Shown here one piece after another: positions 17,791 through 24,855 of a DNA stretch of 36,439 bases (its first letter is position 1; each line of letters starts with the position of its first letter). Under the pieces are notes generated by a model. The model was not told the origin of the DNA. It saw nothing but the letters and a program-made list of their open reading frames with translations, and searched no databases. The stretch lies in contig JAUXAJ010000015.1 in the NCBI GenBank assembly GCA_030620005.1, positions 1 through 36,439 of the forward strand. Reading direction: 5' to 3'. Made by a program: the position numbers and the translations under genes. The stretch comes from Promethearchaeota archaeon. Lineage in GTDB: Archaea > Asgardarchaeota > Lokiarchaeia > Sigynarchaeales > SOKP01.

Positions 17791-17824
17791 AAATGTCAAG
17801 CTAAATGTCAAGCTAAATGTTAAG
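17791..17824 (+). repeat. 12-nt tandem repeat, about 2.8 copies
   Basis: The unit AAATGTCAAGCT occurs twice exactly (17791-17802 and 17803-17814) and a third time partially with one change (17815-17824). The third unit contains the ATG of the small ORF at 17817. It may be slippage-prone or may be a repeated regulator site. Confidence 0.85.
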
Positions 17825-17906
17825 AACGAAATATTGGATTGCATGTGGATTCTTGTCTTTTGGTGCATTTTTACTTAATTTTATTAATTCTATTCAAACA
17901 TGGTAA
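17817..17906 (+). CDS. Small single-pass membrane peptide (29 aa), putative
   Basis: ATG to TAA encodes MLRTKYWIACGFLSFGAF, then LLNFINSIQTW. Basic residues are followed by a hydrophobic helix of about 17 residues, the layout of a one-helix membrane peptide or an isolated signal peptide. It ends 12 nt before the ATG of the membrane protein at 17919, so the two may be co-transcribed and coupled. No ribosome-binding site is obvious. It may instead be a chance ORF in AT-rich DNA, which often looks hydrophobic. Confidence 0.4.
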   Translation: MLRTKYWIACGFLSFGAFLLNFINSIQTW

Positions 17907-17918
17907 GAAAGATTACTA

Positions 17919-18950
17919 ATGTCAGATAAAAAAAGCTCGAAATGGGCGGCCATCATATTAATTGGCTGTTTATCGATGTTCATCGCAGAGGTTTTTGCTG
18001 GTTCTTCGCAAATTTGGATATTAGACCTCTGGTCGCTATTAGTAACATTTCCACTCTATCTTTCACATGTTCTACTATTCCTTAATTTAGCGATGAGGAC
18101 TAAGAGGACTTCGATCCCTCAATTATATCTATGGGGTGTTTTATTTGGATTATATGAATCCTGGATAACTAAAGTCCTTTGGTCCGGTTATCCTGGCTCA
18201 GAAGGACCAATATTGGGTTTGCTCGGAGGAATTGCTTTTGTCGAATTCATAGTTTTAGTGTTTTTTTGGCATCCATTGCTTGCATTTGTAATTCCGGTAA
18301 TGGTTTTTGAATCCCTAGCTTACTCAAAAGAAATTGATAATTCGATTGATGATATAATCTTTCCGAGTCACGTGAAATATTTAAACAAGCGTTCGATCGT
18401 TATTAAAACGCTAGTGATTTTGGTTGTAATGGCTCCTGCGTTCCTCTCTGTTAATTCAGGATTTAATATAATTACCGCTATTTTAGCGGGTCTTACCTCC
18501 GTCATGTTGATTTACATCTTTTCTAAATTAGCAGGTAATTTCTCAGTAAATCAATTGATGCTCGGAAAAATTGGACTTGGAATCGTTATTATCTATCTTA
18601 TATTATTGTATTCTATTACATGGTTTATTATTGCCCCGGAAAAAATACCAACATCTATCGTGCCTTTTCTTCTCATAATCGGTTTTTATCTTGGAACGGG
18701 AGTTTTACTCTATATCAGTAAACCAGTTGAAGAATCTCAATTTGATGAATCGTTTGACCAAAAAAGCTTGATAACATCTAAAGACATTTTTAGACTGTTT
18801 TTAATTTTCGTGATCTTGCTAATTCCTTATTGATTAATCCCAATTTTAAGCACAGTCTTGTTTTTAATATTTACATTTGGAATCTTGATAATTGGACCAG
18901 TTATATTCGTCTTTTTTCTTGTAAAAGCACTTAAAGGAAAAAAGGATTAA
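17919..18950 (+). pseudogene. Multi-pass membrane protein, frame broken by in-frame TGA near the C-terminus
   Basis: The main part is 304 residues with about eight hydrophobic segments and ends at a TGA at 18831-18833 directly after LIFVILLIPY. The same frame continues for 38 codons as a hydrophobic helix (VLFLIFTFGILIIGPVIF) and a basic end (KALKGKKD) before TAA at 18948. A membrane helix with a positively charged tail is exactly what would complete such a protein, so the TGA looks like a secondary nonsense change, or a readthrough point. I do not recognise the family. A divergent, intergenic start at ATG 17919 fits. If translation ends at the TGA, the truncated protein could still insert in the membrane. 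Confidence 0.65.
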
Positions 18951-19057
18951 TTTTAGTAAGAATAAAGGAATTTTAAAATAATTTAATATAAGAAAATTAA
19001 ATTTCTAAGATAATTGGCACAATAATTTCTACAATCAGTTTAACTAGTGATTCAGGA

Positions 19058-19264
19058 GTGAATTATTCGGAAGAAATTGGATTTTGTGAGCAGTGCAAGA
19101 GAAGATTTCCGAAAATAAAATTCAAAAAAATCTACAGCAAAGGGTGGTGCAAATCATCGATTGAGGCTTGTCCAGATTGTTATAGTAATGACAAGTATGT
19201 GTGTTGGGAATGTGATAAAAGAGCCTATAGATTGATGGAAACATACTCAAAAATTATCAATTAG
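19058..19264 (+). CDS. Small zinc-ribbon-like protein
   Basis: This 68-residue protein has three Cys pairs: GFCEQCKRRFP near the start, EACPDCYS in the middle and YVCWECDKRAY near the end, with a further single Cys (GWCKSS). The spacing suits one or two zinc ribbons. The start is uncertain: the frame opens at a GTG (19058) with AGGA immediately before it, which is too close for a normal ribosome-binding site. No membrane segment is present. Function is unknown; nucleic acid or protein binding is typical for such ribbons. Confidence 0.6.
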   Translation: MNYSEEIGFCEQCKRRFPKIKFKKIYSKGWCKSSIEACPDCYSNDKYVCWECDKRAYRLMETYSKIIN

Positions 19265-19529
19265 ATTATTTATTATTTTCTATAGGAAATTTAGGTGCTT
19301 CATTGGAGATGTTCTGGTTATAAAGTAAATCCATCTGAGATGCAAGATTTTATCATTGTTATTTACAATGACCGCTCAAGAAAGCACCTTCTCTTTAGGG
19401 AGGTGATGAATTGAGCACGAAGAGAATTCACTAAATTGTCGCACTATCTTGTTTTAAAAACGTTTAAAATATATTTTAAATAATTCATTCTCTTTGGTCG
19501 GATAACCAACGACTTCAAAAAAAAGGGAA
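19265..19529. other. Intergenic segment, possibly decayed coding DNA
   Basis: This segment has patches of coding-like composition, such as a frame reading DFIIVIYNDRSRKHLLFREV between stops, and an isolated GGAGGTGAT at about 19397-19405 that matches a full Shine-Dalgarno but leads into a seven-codon ORF. I take it as worn coding sequence or chance. No RNA gene could be supported. Confidence 0.3.
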
Positions 19530-19776
19530 ATGAATTCTACCGATGGAATAGCGGGAAGTTAAGCCTTTGGAGAAAGTATAAGACTCGGCACGATTCCCGA
19601 ATCTTGTCGAGCTGTTTTCGGTGAATTAGGAATCCACTTGCTTTATTTAGCTAGTGGTAGTTCAAAATGAACTTACTGGTGAAAAGCTACATGATTTATA
19701 TAAAAATGAGACTGGCAGAAAAATGCCAATTCCATCTATGTTACCAACATCAAAATTCCTTGCATTATTCTTCTAA
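19530..19776 (+). pseudogene. Frameshifted gene remnant of unknown family
   Basis: From an ATG at 19530 the frame reads NSTDGIAGS, then a TAA, then AFGESIRLGTIPESCRAVFG with ELGIHLLYLASGSSK. One nucleotide of shift after that, it continues as ELTGEKLHDLYKNETGRK with MPIPSMLPTSKFLALFF before TAA. The pieces have the composition and local GC of real coding sequence, unlike the surrounding DNA. One stop and one shift therefore break a product of about 80 residues. Its 3' end overlaps the end of the convergent gene by 12 nt. I do not recognise the family. Confidence 0.45.
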
Positions 19777-20565
19777 TTGGCTGTCCCTCTCAATTTTTAT
19801 TAGCTTTAATTCATACGGAATTATTAGAAAGGGAATGTACATGCTTGCAAACTCGATAAAATTATTGTAATTTAGTGCTGCAAACTCAATTAAAGGTGAT
19901 GCTTGATGTAAATTATCAGGAACATTACCTATCTCAACCCATCGAGTATTTGCGATATATTCTCCAATAGTAAAAACTACTGTTATTGCAAGCATTACCA
20001 TGAACATGTAAATTGCTCTCTTTCTTTGTTCCTTGTTAGCTCTTTTCCATAACCAAAGTATATTAATAATTAATATTCCAGTTAGAAAGATAATTCCAAA
20101 AGGAGTAAACATCACCCGTCTTGAAGCTACCTCCCCTCCTATGTCTTTTGTTGGTTTAGCTTGCAATAATCTTTGTATCAGAAAGAGAGTCAAACATGTA
20201 ATACTAATTATGATATATCGTTTTCTAGTTTCCTTCTCAATAATTCTATCGGCAAAAAACACGCCTAATACCGCTGGAATTGATCCCTCATAAGTCCCTC
20301 TTAATAATGATTCTGCAAGAGTAGGAATTTCAAGACCAAAAAGATAAGCTTGAATAATATCCCGAGTACCACTTAATTGAAGGCGAAATTCAATTATCGT
20401 CCAAATTATCGTCCCTACTATAAAAACCCAAAAGTAATCAAGTCTTTTATTTTTACGCCAATCATATAAACACAAAAAAATGGTAACAACTGTAAAAATA
20501 AATTTGGTTTCATAATTAGTGCCCATCTGACCGTTTCTGATCATATACAAATTTTCAAATATCAT
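19765..20565 (-). CDS. Multi-pass integral membrane protein, unknown function
   Basis: This 266-residue protein has about seven hydrophobic segments, including FIFTVVTIFLCLY, FWVFIVGTIIWTIIEF, IPAVLGVFFA, FGIIFLTGILIINILWLW and MFMVMLAITVVFTIGEYI. Between them lie conserved-looking polar elements (EFRLQLSGTRD, LRGTYEGS, EYIANTRWVEIGNVPDNLHQ). The charged residues inside helices (E in TIIEF, GE in FTIGEYI) suggest a functional pore or active site and not just an anchor. I do not recognise the family. The start is the first ATG; a later Met (residue 14) would remove no membrane segment. Neighbours give no clue. Confidence 0.7.
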   Translation of the reverse strand: MIFENLYMIRNGQMGTNYETKFIFTVVTIFLCLYDWRKNKRLDYFWVFIVGTIIWTIIEFRLQLSGTRDIIQAYLFGLEIPTLAESLLRGTYEGSIPAVLGVFFADRIIEKETRKRYIIISITCLTLFLIQRLLQAKPTKDIGGEVASRRVMFTPFGIIFLTGILIINILWLWKRANKEQRKRAIYMFMVMLAITVVFTIGEYIANTRWVEIGNVPDNLHQASPLIEFAALNYNNFIEFASMYIPFLIIPYELKLIKIERDSQLEE

Positions 20566-20644
20566 CTTTTATAAACCACGGAATTAAAACTCTTTTTTAT
20601 TTCGTTCTGAAATTGATATTCTAATCTTAAACATATCTTCTCTT

Positions 20645-20848
20645 TTAAAAATCTTCTCTTTTAAAAACCGTTTTTCCTCTTATTATTGTTTCCATTACCT
20701 GAATTTTTTTAATTTTTTCTTTATCAACCTTTGCAACTTCAATTGGGTTCTTATCTAAAATTACTAAATCCGCAAGCTTCCCTTCTTCGATACTTCCTTT
20801 CCTCTTTTCAGTCATTAACAGTGTTCCTTTCTTGTTTTCTATAAAATA
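20645..20848 (-). pseudogene. C-terminal tail of an amidohydrolase (YtcJ/amidohydrolase_3-like)
   Basis: A frame of about 67 codons, stop-bounded upstream and ending in TAA, contains [20 protein letters not shown] and then [20 protein letters not shown]-x-G-K-x-A-D-L-V-I-L-D-x-x-P followed by V-x-x-T-I-x-x-G-K-x-V is the C-terminal beta-sandwich closure of metal-dependent amidohydrolases of the YtcJ type. Everything upstream (about 450 residues with the metal site) is absent; the sequence beyond 20850 is A-rich spacer. It is a deletion remnant. An ATG at 20815 exists, but a free 56-residue tail would have no activity. Confidence 0.85.
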
Positions 20849-20943
20849 TTAAAAAAAGTTTGAAAGTAATATAAAAAAAAAAAAATCTAAATAAATACTC
20901 CCCAAACTTCTATTGAGCTATATAATTTCCAACATTTTCAATT
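20849..20943. other. Short A-rich spacer
   Basis: AT-rich spacer containing a long A run on the plus strand (about 20872-20884), read as a T-tract on the minus strand. It lies after the flavoprotein gene and may be its terminator. Confidence 0.4.
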
Positions 20944-21537
20944 CTATTTAAATTCAGCCAATCTTTTTACAATTTTTCTGATTGCTTTTAATCCTTCTTC
21001 GTCTTTTTCAATGCCTTCTTTTCCTAAATCTTGAGTCCATAAACTGGCGCCTAAATTAGCTCCAAACGCTCCACCTGAAACAGAAATAATGTGATTTTGT
21101 TGATAAAAATCTAAGATGCTTCTTATCGCGATTTCTTGACCTCCACTTCTATCGCCTCCTACGGCAATTGCAGCCCCAATCTTGTTTTTAAAAACATCAT
21201 GATTCTTAGCAACTAAGGCTCGATAACGATCCAAGACCGTTTTTAATTGCGCAGATAAATTGCCTTGAAATATAGGCGTTCCTAAAATGAAGAATTTAGC
21301 TCGTTCTAATTTCGGGTATAGGTCTTGAATATCATCTTTTTGGATGCATCCTCTTTTTTCCCTCACGCAGTAATCACAATGAATGCAATATTTAAGGTTC
21401 TTACCCCTAACCGTCCAAAATTCTGTTTCAATACCAAATTTTTCGTGAGCGTAATTTAATGCGTATTGAACGGCAAATTCAGTTCCTTGTTTTCTAGGAC
21501 TACCACATATACCTAATAGTAAACTTGAATCTTCCAT
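20944..21537 (-). CDS. Iron-sulfur flavoprotein (Isf-like NAD(P)H/FMN reductase family)
   Basis: This 197-residue protein has a flavodoxin-like fold. LLLGICGSPRKQGTEF is the FMN phosphate loop. LKYCIHCDYCVREKRGC is a compact C-x2-C-x2-C-x6-C motif, the arrangement that binds a [4Fe-4S] cluster in archaeal Isf proteins. LGTPIFQGNLSAQLKTVLDR is the second flavin-binding segment, and AVGGDRSGGQE follows. Isf proteins pass electrons from ferredoxin to oxygen, peroxide or other acceptors and are linked to oxidative stress. It is divergent from an HTH_10 regulator 79 nt away, and an iron-sulfur protein gene follows on the far side, which together suggest a small redox-response unit. Confidence 0.9.
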   Translation of the reverse strand: MEDSSLLLGICGSPRKQGTEFAVQYALNYAHEKFGIETEFWTVRGKNLKYCIHCDYCVREKRGCIQKDDIQDLYPKLERAKFFILGTPIFQGNLSAQLKTVLDRYRALVAKNHDVFKNKIGAAIAVGGDRSGGQEIAIRSILDFYQQNHIISVSGGAFGANLGASLWTQDLGKEGIEKDEEGLKAIRKIVKRLAEFK

Positions 21538-21616
21538 GATAATTAAACAAGGTTTTGTTGTATTTTTAAATTATTTATAAAAAAGTTTTAAGTTTCAAAA
21601 CATTACATAAATAGCA
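21538..21616. promoter_or_regulatory. Divergent promoter between Isf and HTH_10 genes
   Basis: This 79-nt spacer must carry both promoters. A TATA-like TTATTTATAAAAAAG lies at about 21567-21581, readable as a TATA box for either direction. Autoregulation by the adjacent HTH_10 protein is plausible but no clear operator dyad is visible. Confidence 0.4.
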
Positions 21617-22264
21617 ATGGATTCAAATAAATCGTCTCTGGCAAGAGTTAAGATCAAATTTCCGGAAAAACTCTGGATCTCGGAAATATTTAGTAAATTC
21701 CACGATGTTAGAATGGAAATCTTAAATTTTCTACCTTACGATTTAGAGAAATCTATAGGGAACGCAATGATTGAAATACTGCACTACGATATAGAATCAA
21801 TAATTGAAGAAGTTAAGAACCATGAATCCGTTTTCGAATTTAATATTTTAGAGCAAGAGGACAATCGAGTTAAGTTCAACGTGAAAACTCACGATCCGTA
21901 TTTGCTTTATGGAGTCATTAAATGCGGAGTTTTGGTTGATTTTCCTGTTAATGTACGAGACGGCTACGCCTATTGGAGGTTAGTCTCGTCAAGAAAACGA
22001 ATAGATAAATTGCTCACTCTTTTTGAAGAGAAAAACATTGAATTTACGCTCCTAAGGATTGGAAATTCACCGTATGCTCTTGATGACGACAAAAATAAGT
22101 TAAGTCTGGATGAATCGATAGTGTTAGAGAGAGCTATAGAACTCGGATTTTTTGAAATTCCGAGAAAAATCTCGTTGGAAAAGTTAGCTAAAACGTTTGG
22201 AAAGTCAAAATCTTCTTTATCTGTAATGCTAAGAAAAATAATTAGAAAAAAAATAGTGATTTAA
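21617..22264 (+). CDS. HTH_10 (bacterioopsin-activator-like) transcriptional regulator
   Basis: This 215-residue protein ends with the HTH_10 domain of archaeal Bat-type regulators. LDESIVLERAIELGFFEIPR, then KISLEKLAKTFGKSKSSLSV and MLRKIIRKK, match the consensus of an initial helix, the F-x-x-P-R turn and a recognition helix with S-K-S-x-L-S. The N-terminal 150 residues carry a mixed alpha/beta sensing part with no motif I can name. The gene is divergent from the flavoprotein gene and its 3' end is 4 nt from the convergent iron-sulfur gene. Control of one or both neighbours is the natural guess. The HTH_10 family is essentially archaeal, which supports the taxonomic reading. Confidence 0.88.
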   Translation: MDSNKSSLARVKIKFPEKLWISEIFSKFHDVRMEILNFLPYDLEKSIGNAMIEILHYDIESIIEEVKNHESVFEFNILEQEDNRVKFNVKTHDPYLLYGVIKCGVLVDFPVNVRDGYAYWRLVSSRKRIDKLLTLFEEKNIEFTLLRIGNSPYALDDDKNKLSLDESIVLERAIELGFFEIPRKISLEKLAKTFGKSKSSLSVMLRKIIRKKIVI

Positions 22265-22268
22265 ACTT

Positions 22269-23063
22269 TTAGAGCCATTCTTCTTTTATAATATCTCCTT
22301 GCATGCTAACGATAACATGCTTTATAGGAACTTTTCTTTTTGCTCTTTTTGCTGCTTCTTGAGCTAGTGCTAATAAACCACTGCAACAAGGAACTTGTAT
22401 GATTAACACTGTGAGAGTGTTTATTTTGGCGTCGTCTATCCAGGATTTAATTTTTTCAATATAATTCTCTTTACCTTGGTCAAGCATGGGGCAAGCAATA
22501 GCGATAGATTTACCCTTGAGAAATTTTCTATGAAAATCGCCAAAAGAGTATCCAACACAATCTGCTGCGAGCAAAACGTCTGCCCCTTGATAATATGGCG
22601 CTGTCGGATTTATTAAATGCAGTTGAACGGGCCACTGTCTTAATTCTGAATGAATTTTTTCAGTAACATCAGTTTGTTCTTTCACATCGTCAAACACCTT
22701 TGTTTGGGCAGAAGGACAACCGCATGGCTGGATATGAAACTGCTCTTGAGTTTCTTGAGTTTCAAGGGTTTCGTGGGAACCTTCTTTTAGCTCTTTCAAG
22801 GATTCTAAATGCTTTTCCACTTCTTCCTCGTCAAAATCTAGTGCTTCTCTTTCTATAATTTTGAGAGCACCCTCAGGGCATTCACCAATACAAGCACCTA
22901 AACCGTCGCAAAAAACATCGTTAACAACTTTCGCCTTACCATCGATAATTTCGAGAGCGCTTTCAGCGCACGAAACAACGCAATTTCCGCATCCTGTACA
23001 TAAATCTTCATCAATTTCAATAATTTTTCTTGTCACTTTTTCTTGCATTTTTGCTTCTGTCAT
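22269..23063 (-). CDS. Two-cluster 4Fe-4S ferredoxin-domain protein
   Basis: This 264-residue protein has an N-terminal ferredoxin domain with two [4Fe-4S] motifs: EDLCTGCGNCVVSCAESA and VFCDGLGACIGECPEGAL. A charged linker follows (about residues 85-120), then PCGCPSAQ and a C-terminal domain with ADVLLAADCVGYSFGDFH, IAIACPMLDQGKENY and IQVPCCSGLLALAQEA; its several Cys could bind a further metal or cluster. It resembles iron-sulfur proteins found in anaerobes beside reductases, whose exact role is not established. The ATG at 23063 is chosen because AGAGGTTC lies about 9 nt upstream; a longer frame to 23132 has no such site and a non-family N-terminus. Confidence 0.85.
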   Translation of the reverse strand: MTEAKMQEKVTRKIIEIDEDLCTGCGNCVVSCAESALEIIDGKAKVVNDVFCDGLGACIGECPEGALKIIEREALDFDEEEVEKHLESLKELKEGSHETLETQETQEQFHIQPCGCPSAQTKVFDDVKEQTDVTEKIHSELRQWPVQLHLINPTAPYYQGADVLLAADCVGYSFGDFHRKFLKGKSIAIACPMLDQGKENYIEKIKSWIDDAKINTLTVLIIQVPCCSGLLALAQEAAKRAKRKVPIKHVIVSMQGDIIKEEWL

Positions 23064-23300
23064 GAAACGTGAACCTCTTTTCTTTTTAATTAAATAAAGT
23101 TGAGATGACCATATAACTTTAATTTCGAACATGTTCTTTTTAGCTTTTTATTATTAATTCGAGAATTATATGGTGAAAGTGATTCAAAACTAGAAATTGG
23201 AAAAACTGAACACGAAGATAATAAAGAAACTTAAATAAATAATGTTATAGATAATGCTTTTCATGATTGAAAAAAAAAAAGTAAAAATTGTTATATCTTA

Positions 23301-24731
23301 TTATTTTGCTAAACCTAAATATTTCAGAGCTTTATTCTTAATTCTCTCCATCGTGGGGGTATCTGTAGTTCCTTCCAGGTAATTAATTGTAAAAGTTAGC
23401 TTTCCAGCGACCGTTACCACGGGAATGACGAGCTCGAGGTATGGAGCGCCTGAGGTAACAAAGATAAAACGATCCAATTCCAATGAGCCATATTTAGTAG
23501 GATAATCAAATCGACCAAGATTTGTAATTGATAGACCCGGCATTTTTGGAATTTGGCTTTTTGCCCGTTTATTCACGATATTTTTTTCATCAGTGCTAAA
23601 TGCGTGAATTTTTTCATATCTACTGAAATTCGAAGGTACGAGTTTGCCCATGAAACTGAATGATCGAGCATCTACGAGAGACTGATCAATGAGGCCTGTA
23701 AGAACAGCAAATTTAAACACTTTATTAATATCGAGTTTCTCTATTGCCTTTTCATTGAAAATCTTTGTATTCTCCCAAAAATCTTTTTTTGGATTATAGG
23801 ATAATTTAAATTGAAATCCAGAGACATAGAGTCCAAAATGTTCGCCTACGGGTTTTTTGTATCGCTCACGCGTGTTTACAGGAACCATGATGTTTCGTCT
23901 CCCTCCTTTAAAAGGACCCCGGATAGCGTAACGTGCTGCAAGAAACGCTATATTCAGAGCAGAATTCACGGTTACTCCGTGTTTTTTGCATTTTTCCGCG
24001 AGATCTGATGTTTCTTTTTCATTCAATTCCACCGAGATGACCTTAAAATCATACTTGTCCCAATATGTTCTAAAGATATTATCTTCATCTTCCTCGTCAA
24101 AAATTACTTTCTGCTTTTGCCAGGTTTTGTTCATTTTATTAATTAGAAACATTATAAGTTTTCCAATTGTAATATCTATTGGAAAATTTTCTGGATCTGC
24201 TAAAGGAGGCTCTGACATTTCTTGTACCTTACGATCAGGATTTCCAACGTATAATAAGAGATCTCGAGCTAAAATGGCTAAAGATGTTCCATCACATATT
24301 AAATGATGACAAATGATGATAATTTCAGAAATTTCGGGTGATTGCAATAATACAAAGCGAGCTAATGGCCCTTTTTCCACTTGAAAACGGATTTTATAAT
24401 CATTCAAAAGCTCTCGATACCAATCGTTTTCAGAAGCACGTTGCACTACCTTTAATGGATTTTCATCAACTTTTTCTGTTGTATACCAAGCATCTTGATT
24501 TTCATCAAAATAAATTCGGACACCGACCAATGGGTGTTGTTGTCTTACTTTATGTAATGCTTTTCTTAAGTCTTCTTCTGAGATAAAACCTTTTACTCTA
24601 GCAACTATAGAAATAGTATTTGTAGAGGACCTAAAGAATCTCCTCTCAAAAGAGACTAATTTTCTTTCATATTTTTTATATTGAACTTTTTGATATTGTG
24701 TAATTTTTAAACCACCTTTTTGAGTTTTCAT
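23301..24731 (-). CDS. Stand-alone condensation-domain / O-acyltransferase-like protein
   Basis: This 476-residue protein has the chloramphenicol-acetyltransferase-like double fold of NRPS condensation domains, wax-ester synthases and alcohol acetyltransferases. The HHxxxDG catalytic motif is present in IIIICHHLICDGTSLAILA at about residue 145. An N-terminal block (LRKALHKVRQQHPLVGVRIY) and later RNIMVPVNTRERYKKPVGEH and LSITNLGRFDYPTKYGSLEL match the latch and floor segments of this superfamily. There are no adenylation or carrier domains near it, so it probably acts on free acyl-CoA or an alcohol/lipid. It is divergent from two winged-HTH genes, with matching palindromes in the shared promoter. 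Confidence 0.82.
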   Translation of the reverse strand: MKTQKGGLKITQYQKVQYKKYERKLVSFERRFFRSSTNTISIVARVKGFISEEDLRKALHKVRQQHPLVGVRIYFDENQDAWYTTEKVDENPLKVVQRASENDWYRELLNDYKIRFQVEKGPLARFVLLQSPEISEIIIICHHLICDGTSLAILARDLLLYVGNPDRKVQEMSEPPLADPENFPIDITIGKLIMFLINKMNKTWQKQKVIFDEEDEDNIFRTYWDKYDFKVISVELNEKETSDLAEKCKKHGVTVNSALNIAFLAARYAIRGPFKGGRRNIMVPVNTRERYKKPVGEHFGLYVSGFQFKLSYNPKKDFWENTKIFNEKAIEKLDINKVFKFAVLTGLIDQSLVDARSFSFMGKLVPSNFSRYEKIHAFSTDEKNIVNKRAKSQIPKMPGLSITNLGRFDYPTKYGSLELDRFIFVTSGAPYLELVIPVVTVAGKLTFTINYLEGTTDTPTMERIKNKALKYLGLAK

Positions 24732-24738
24732 TTTTCAC

Positions 24739-24750
24739 TTTTCATGAAAA
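24739..24750. promoter_or_regulatory. Perfect 12-bp palindrome, candidate operator 1
   Basis: TTTTCATGAAAA is its own reverse complement and lies 7 nt upstream of the start codon of the condensation-domain gene. A near-identical site is 64 nt away at 24803-24814. Confidence 0.5.
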
Positions 24751-24802
24751 AGAAATAACCTCATATAATTAGAAACAATTTACATATTTAAATGTTCTTC
24801 AT

Positions 24803-24814
24803 TTTTCATGAAAG
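24803..24814. promoter_or_regulatory. 12-bp palindrome, candidate operator 2
   Basis: TTTTCATGAAAG differs from operator 1 at the last base only. It is about 42 nt before the start of the first winged-HTH gene, where a repressor would block that promoter. Centre-to-centre distance to operator 1 is 64 bp, close to six helical turns, so dimers on both sites would face the same side of the DNA. Confidence 0.5.
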
Positions 24815-24855
24815 ATAAAAAATAAATATAACTAAAACAATATTATTATTAGAGA

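Larger units (their letters stand above)
17601..17918. other. Spacer with 12-nt tandem repeat and a small membrane ORF
   Basis: This 318-nt divergent spacer carries promoters for both flanking genes. It contains a 12-nt tandem repeat at 17791-17824 and a 29-codon hydrophobic ORF at 17817-17906, both annotated separately. The first 180 nt are AT-rich with nothing recognisable. Confidence 0.4.

Noticed and set aside
19481..19628. Possible 5S rRNA around GGAAGTTAAGCC
   Set aside because: The conserved string, a helix I candidate (TAATTCATT/GGTGAATTA) and CTTCAAA/TTTGGAG can be drawn, but the string lies about 74 nt from the 5' end when about 50 is normal. The GC content is very low and the strand frames read as a decayed protein gene, so no RNA gene is called.
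23064..23132. 23-residue extension of the 4Fe-4S protein
   Set aside because: A ribosome-binding site is placed for the ATG at 23063 and the extension has no family resemblance.
23256..23266. Third partial copy of the TTTTCATGAAA palindrome
   Set aside because: Only TTTTCATGA is present, in the 3' spacer of the condensation-domain gene; half-sites like this are expected by chance in AT-rich DNA.
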